Source: Methanobrevibacter sp.
Lineage (GTDB): Archaea; Methanobacteriota; Methanobacteria; Methanobacteriales; Methanobacteriaceae
Length of the DNA stretch: 20,057 bases
Assembly (NCBI GenBank): GCA_021442885.1
Contig: JABUVA010000001.1
Location: 2,692 to 22,748, forward strand
Direction of reading: 5' to 3'
The notes under the pieces were generated by a model that saw only the letters and a list, made by a program, of their open reading frames with translations, did not search any database and had not been told where the DNA came from. How positions within the stretch are numbered: position 1 is the stretch's first letter; each line of letters begins with the position of its first letter. Shown one piece after another: positions 19,733 through 20,057 of the stretch. The translations under genes were made by a program, and so were the position numbers.

Positions 19733-20057
19733 TTATATAGTATAAAAACTAGCTCGTTTATAGTTTTTGAGTTTCATAGTTTTAGGGCCAGTGTTAAGAT
19801 CTTCATTAAATAAAGGTTTAATTATTAATTTTGCATTATTATTTTCTATTAATTTTATTAAATAAGGTTGAATTTCACTTGGTGGTCTGATTGAATAAAT
19901 AATATCTATATTTTCATAAAGTTGCAAATTAGGATCTGTAATATCATCCTTTATAACATTTTCATCTGCTGGGTTTATATCAATTTTTATGATATTAACA
20001 TCATCTTTTGATTTTAAATAGTCATATACCTGTGTAAATTTTCCAACTCCAACTTCT
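19733..20057 (-). CDS. UPF0146 family protein, C-terminal part (cut by window edge)
   Basis: The minus-strand frame is open from the window end to the TAA at 19733 and gives 107 residues of a longer protein. It opens with EVGVGKFTQVYDYLKSK, continues with IIKIDINPA, DDITDPNLQLY, IYSIRPPSEIQPYLIKL and ends NYKRASFYTI. This pattern is that of the UPF0146 family found in methanogens. The early glycine-rich strand-loop and the following acidic strand end resemble a Rossmann-like SAM-binding fold, but no reaction is known to me. The N-terminal 10-25 residues are missing here. It lies 15 nt before the ATPase gene, in the same direction, so it is probably co-transcribed with it. The internal TTG at 19927 is not a likely start, because the conserved sequence extends upstream of it. 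Confidence 0.85.
   Translation of the reverse strand, partial: EVGVGKFTQVYDYLKSKDDVNIIKIDINPADENVIKDDITDPNLQLYENIDIIYSIRPPSEIQPYLIKLIENNNAKLIIKPLFNEDLNTGPKTMKLKNYKRASFYTI

Overview
The window looks like a chromosomal core segment of a very AT-rich methanogenic archaeon of the order Methanobacteriales, probably Methanobrevibacter or Methanosphaera; the sequence alone does not decide the genus. The reasons are the archaeal RNA polymerase and ribosomal gene order, the split of polymerase subunits B (B''/B') and A (A'/A''), archaeal EF-2 with a diphthamide site, EF-1A, TATA boxes of the TTTATATA type, and frequent TTG starts.

Left end (1-1406): the 5' part of thiM on the minus strand, a gene-free AT-rich gap, then five tRNA genes on the plus strand in apparently three transcription groups: Thr(TGT); Pro(TGG)-Tyr(GTA); Asp(GTC)-Lys(TTT). 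Pro and Asp are each preceded by the same 13-bp TATA-box sequence.

Centre (1460-16378, all plus strand): rpoH, rpoB2, rpoB1, rpoA1, rpoA2, rpl30e and nusA, a 330-bp gap with a promoter and a possible structured leader, then rps12, rps7, fusA, tuf, rps10 and tRNA-Ser(TGA). These genes make most of the RNA polymerase catalytic core, a transcription factor, four ribosomal proteins and both main elongation factors. Hairpins or T-runs lie after nusA, fusA, tuf and rps10, so the region is probably several transcripts.

Right end (16391-20057, minus strand): a tight group of a UPF0146-family gene (N-terminus beyond the window), a P-type calcium ATPase and cbiJ (cobalt-precorrin-6A reductase), converging on tRNA-Ser with only 12 bp between.

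The most unusual observation is RNA polymerase subunit A''. It carries an in-frame N-terminal extension of about 172 residues made of two tandem carboxypeptidase-regulatory-like beta-sandwich repeats, a fold normally met in surface or secreted proteins. It is fused to an otherwise intact trigger-loop/jaw subunit. Other points are a basic low-complexity tail on B'', an extra cysteine cluster in A', possible structured leaders before rpoB2 and rps12, and a calcium pump that appears to have only one calcium site. No mobile element, CRISPR array, rRNA or inserted foreign island was seen.
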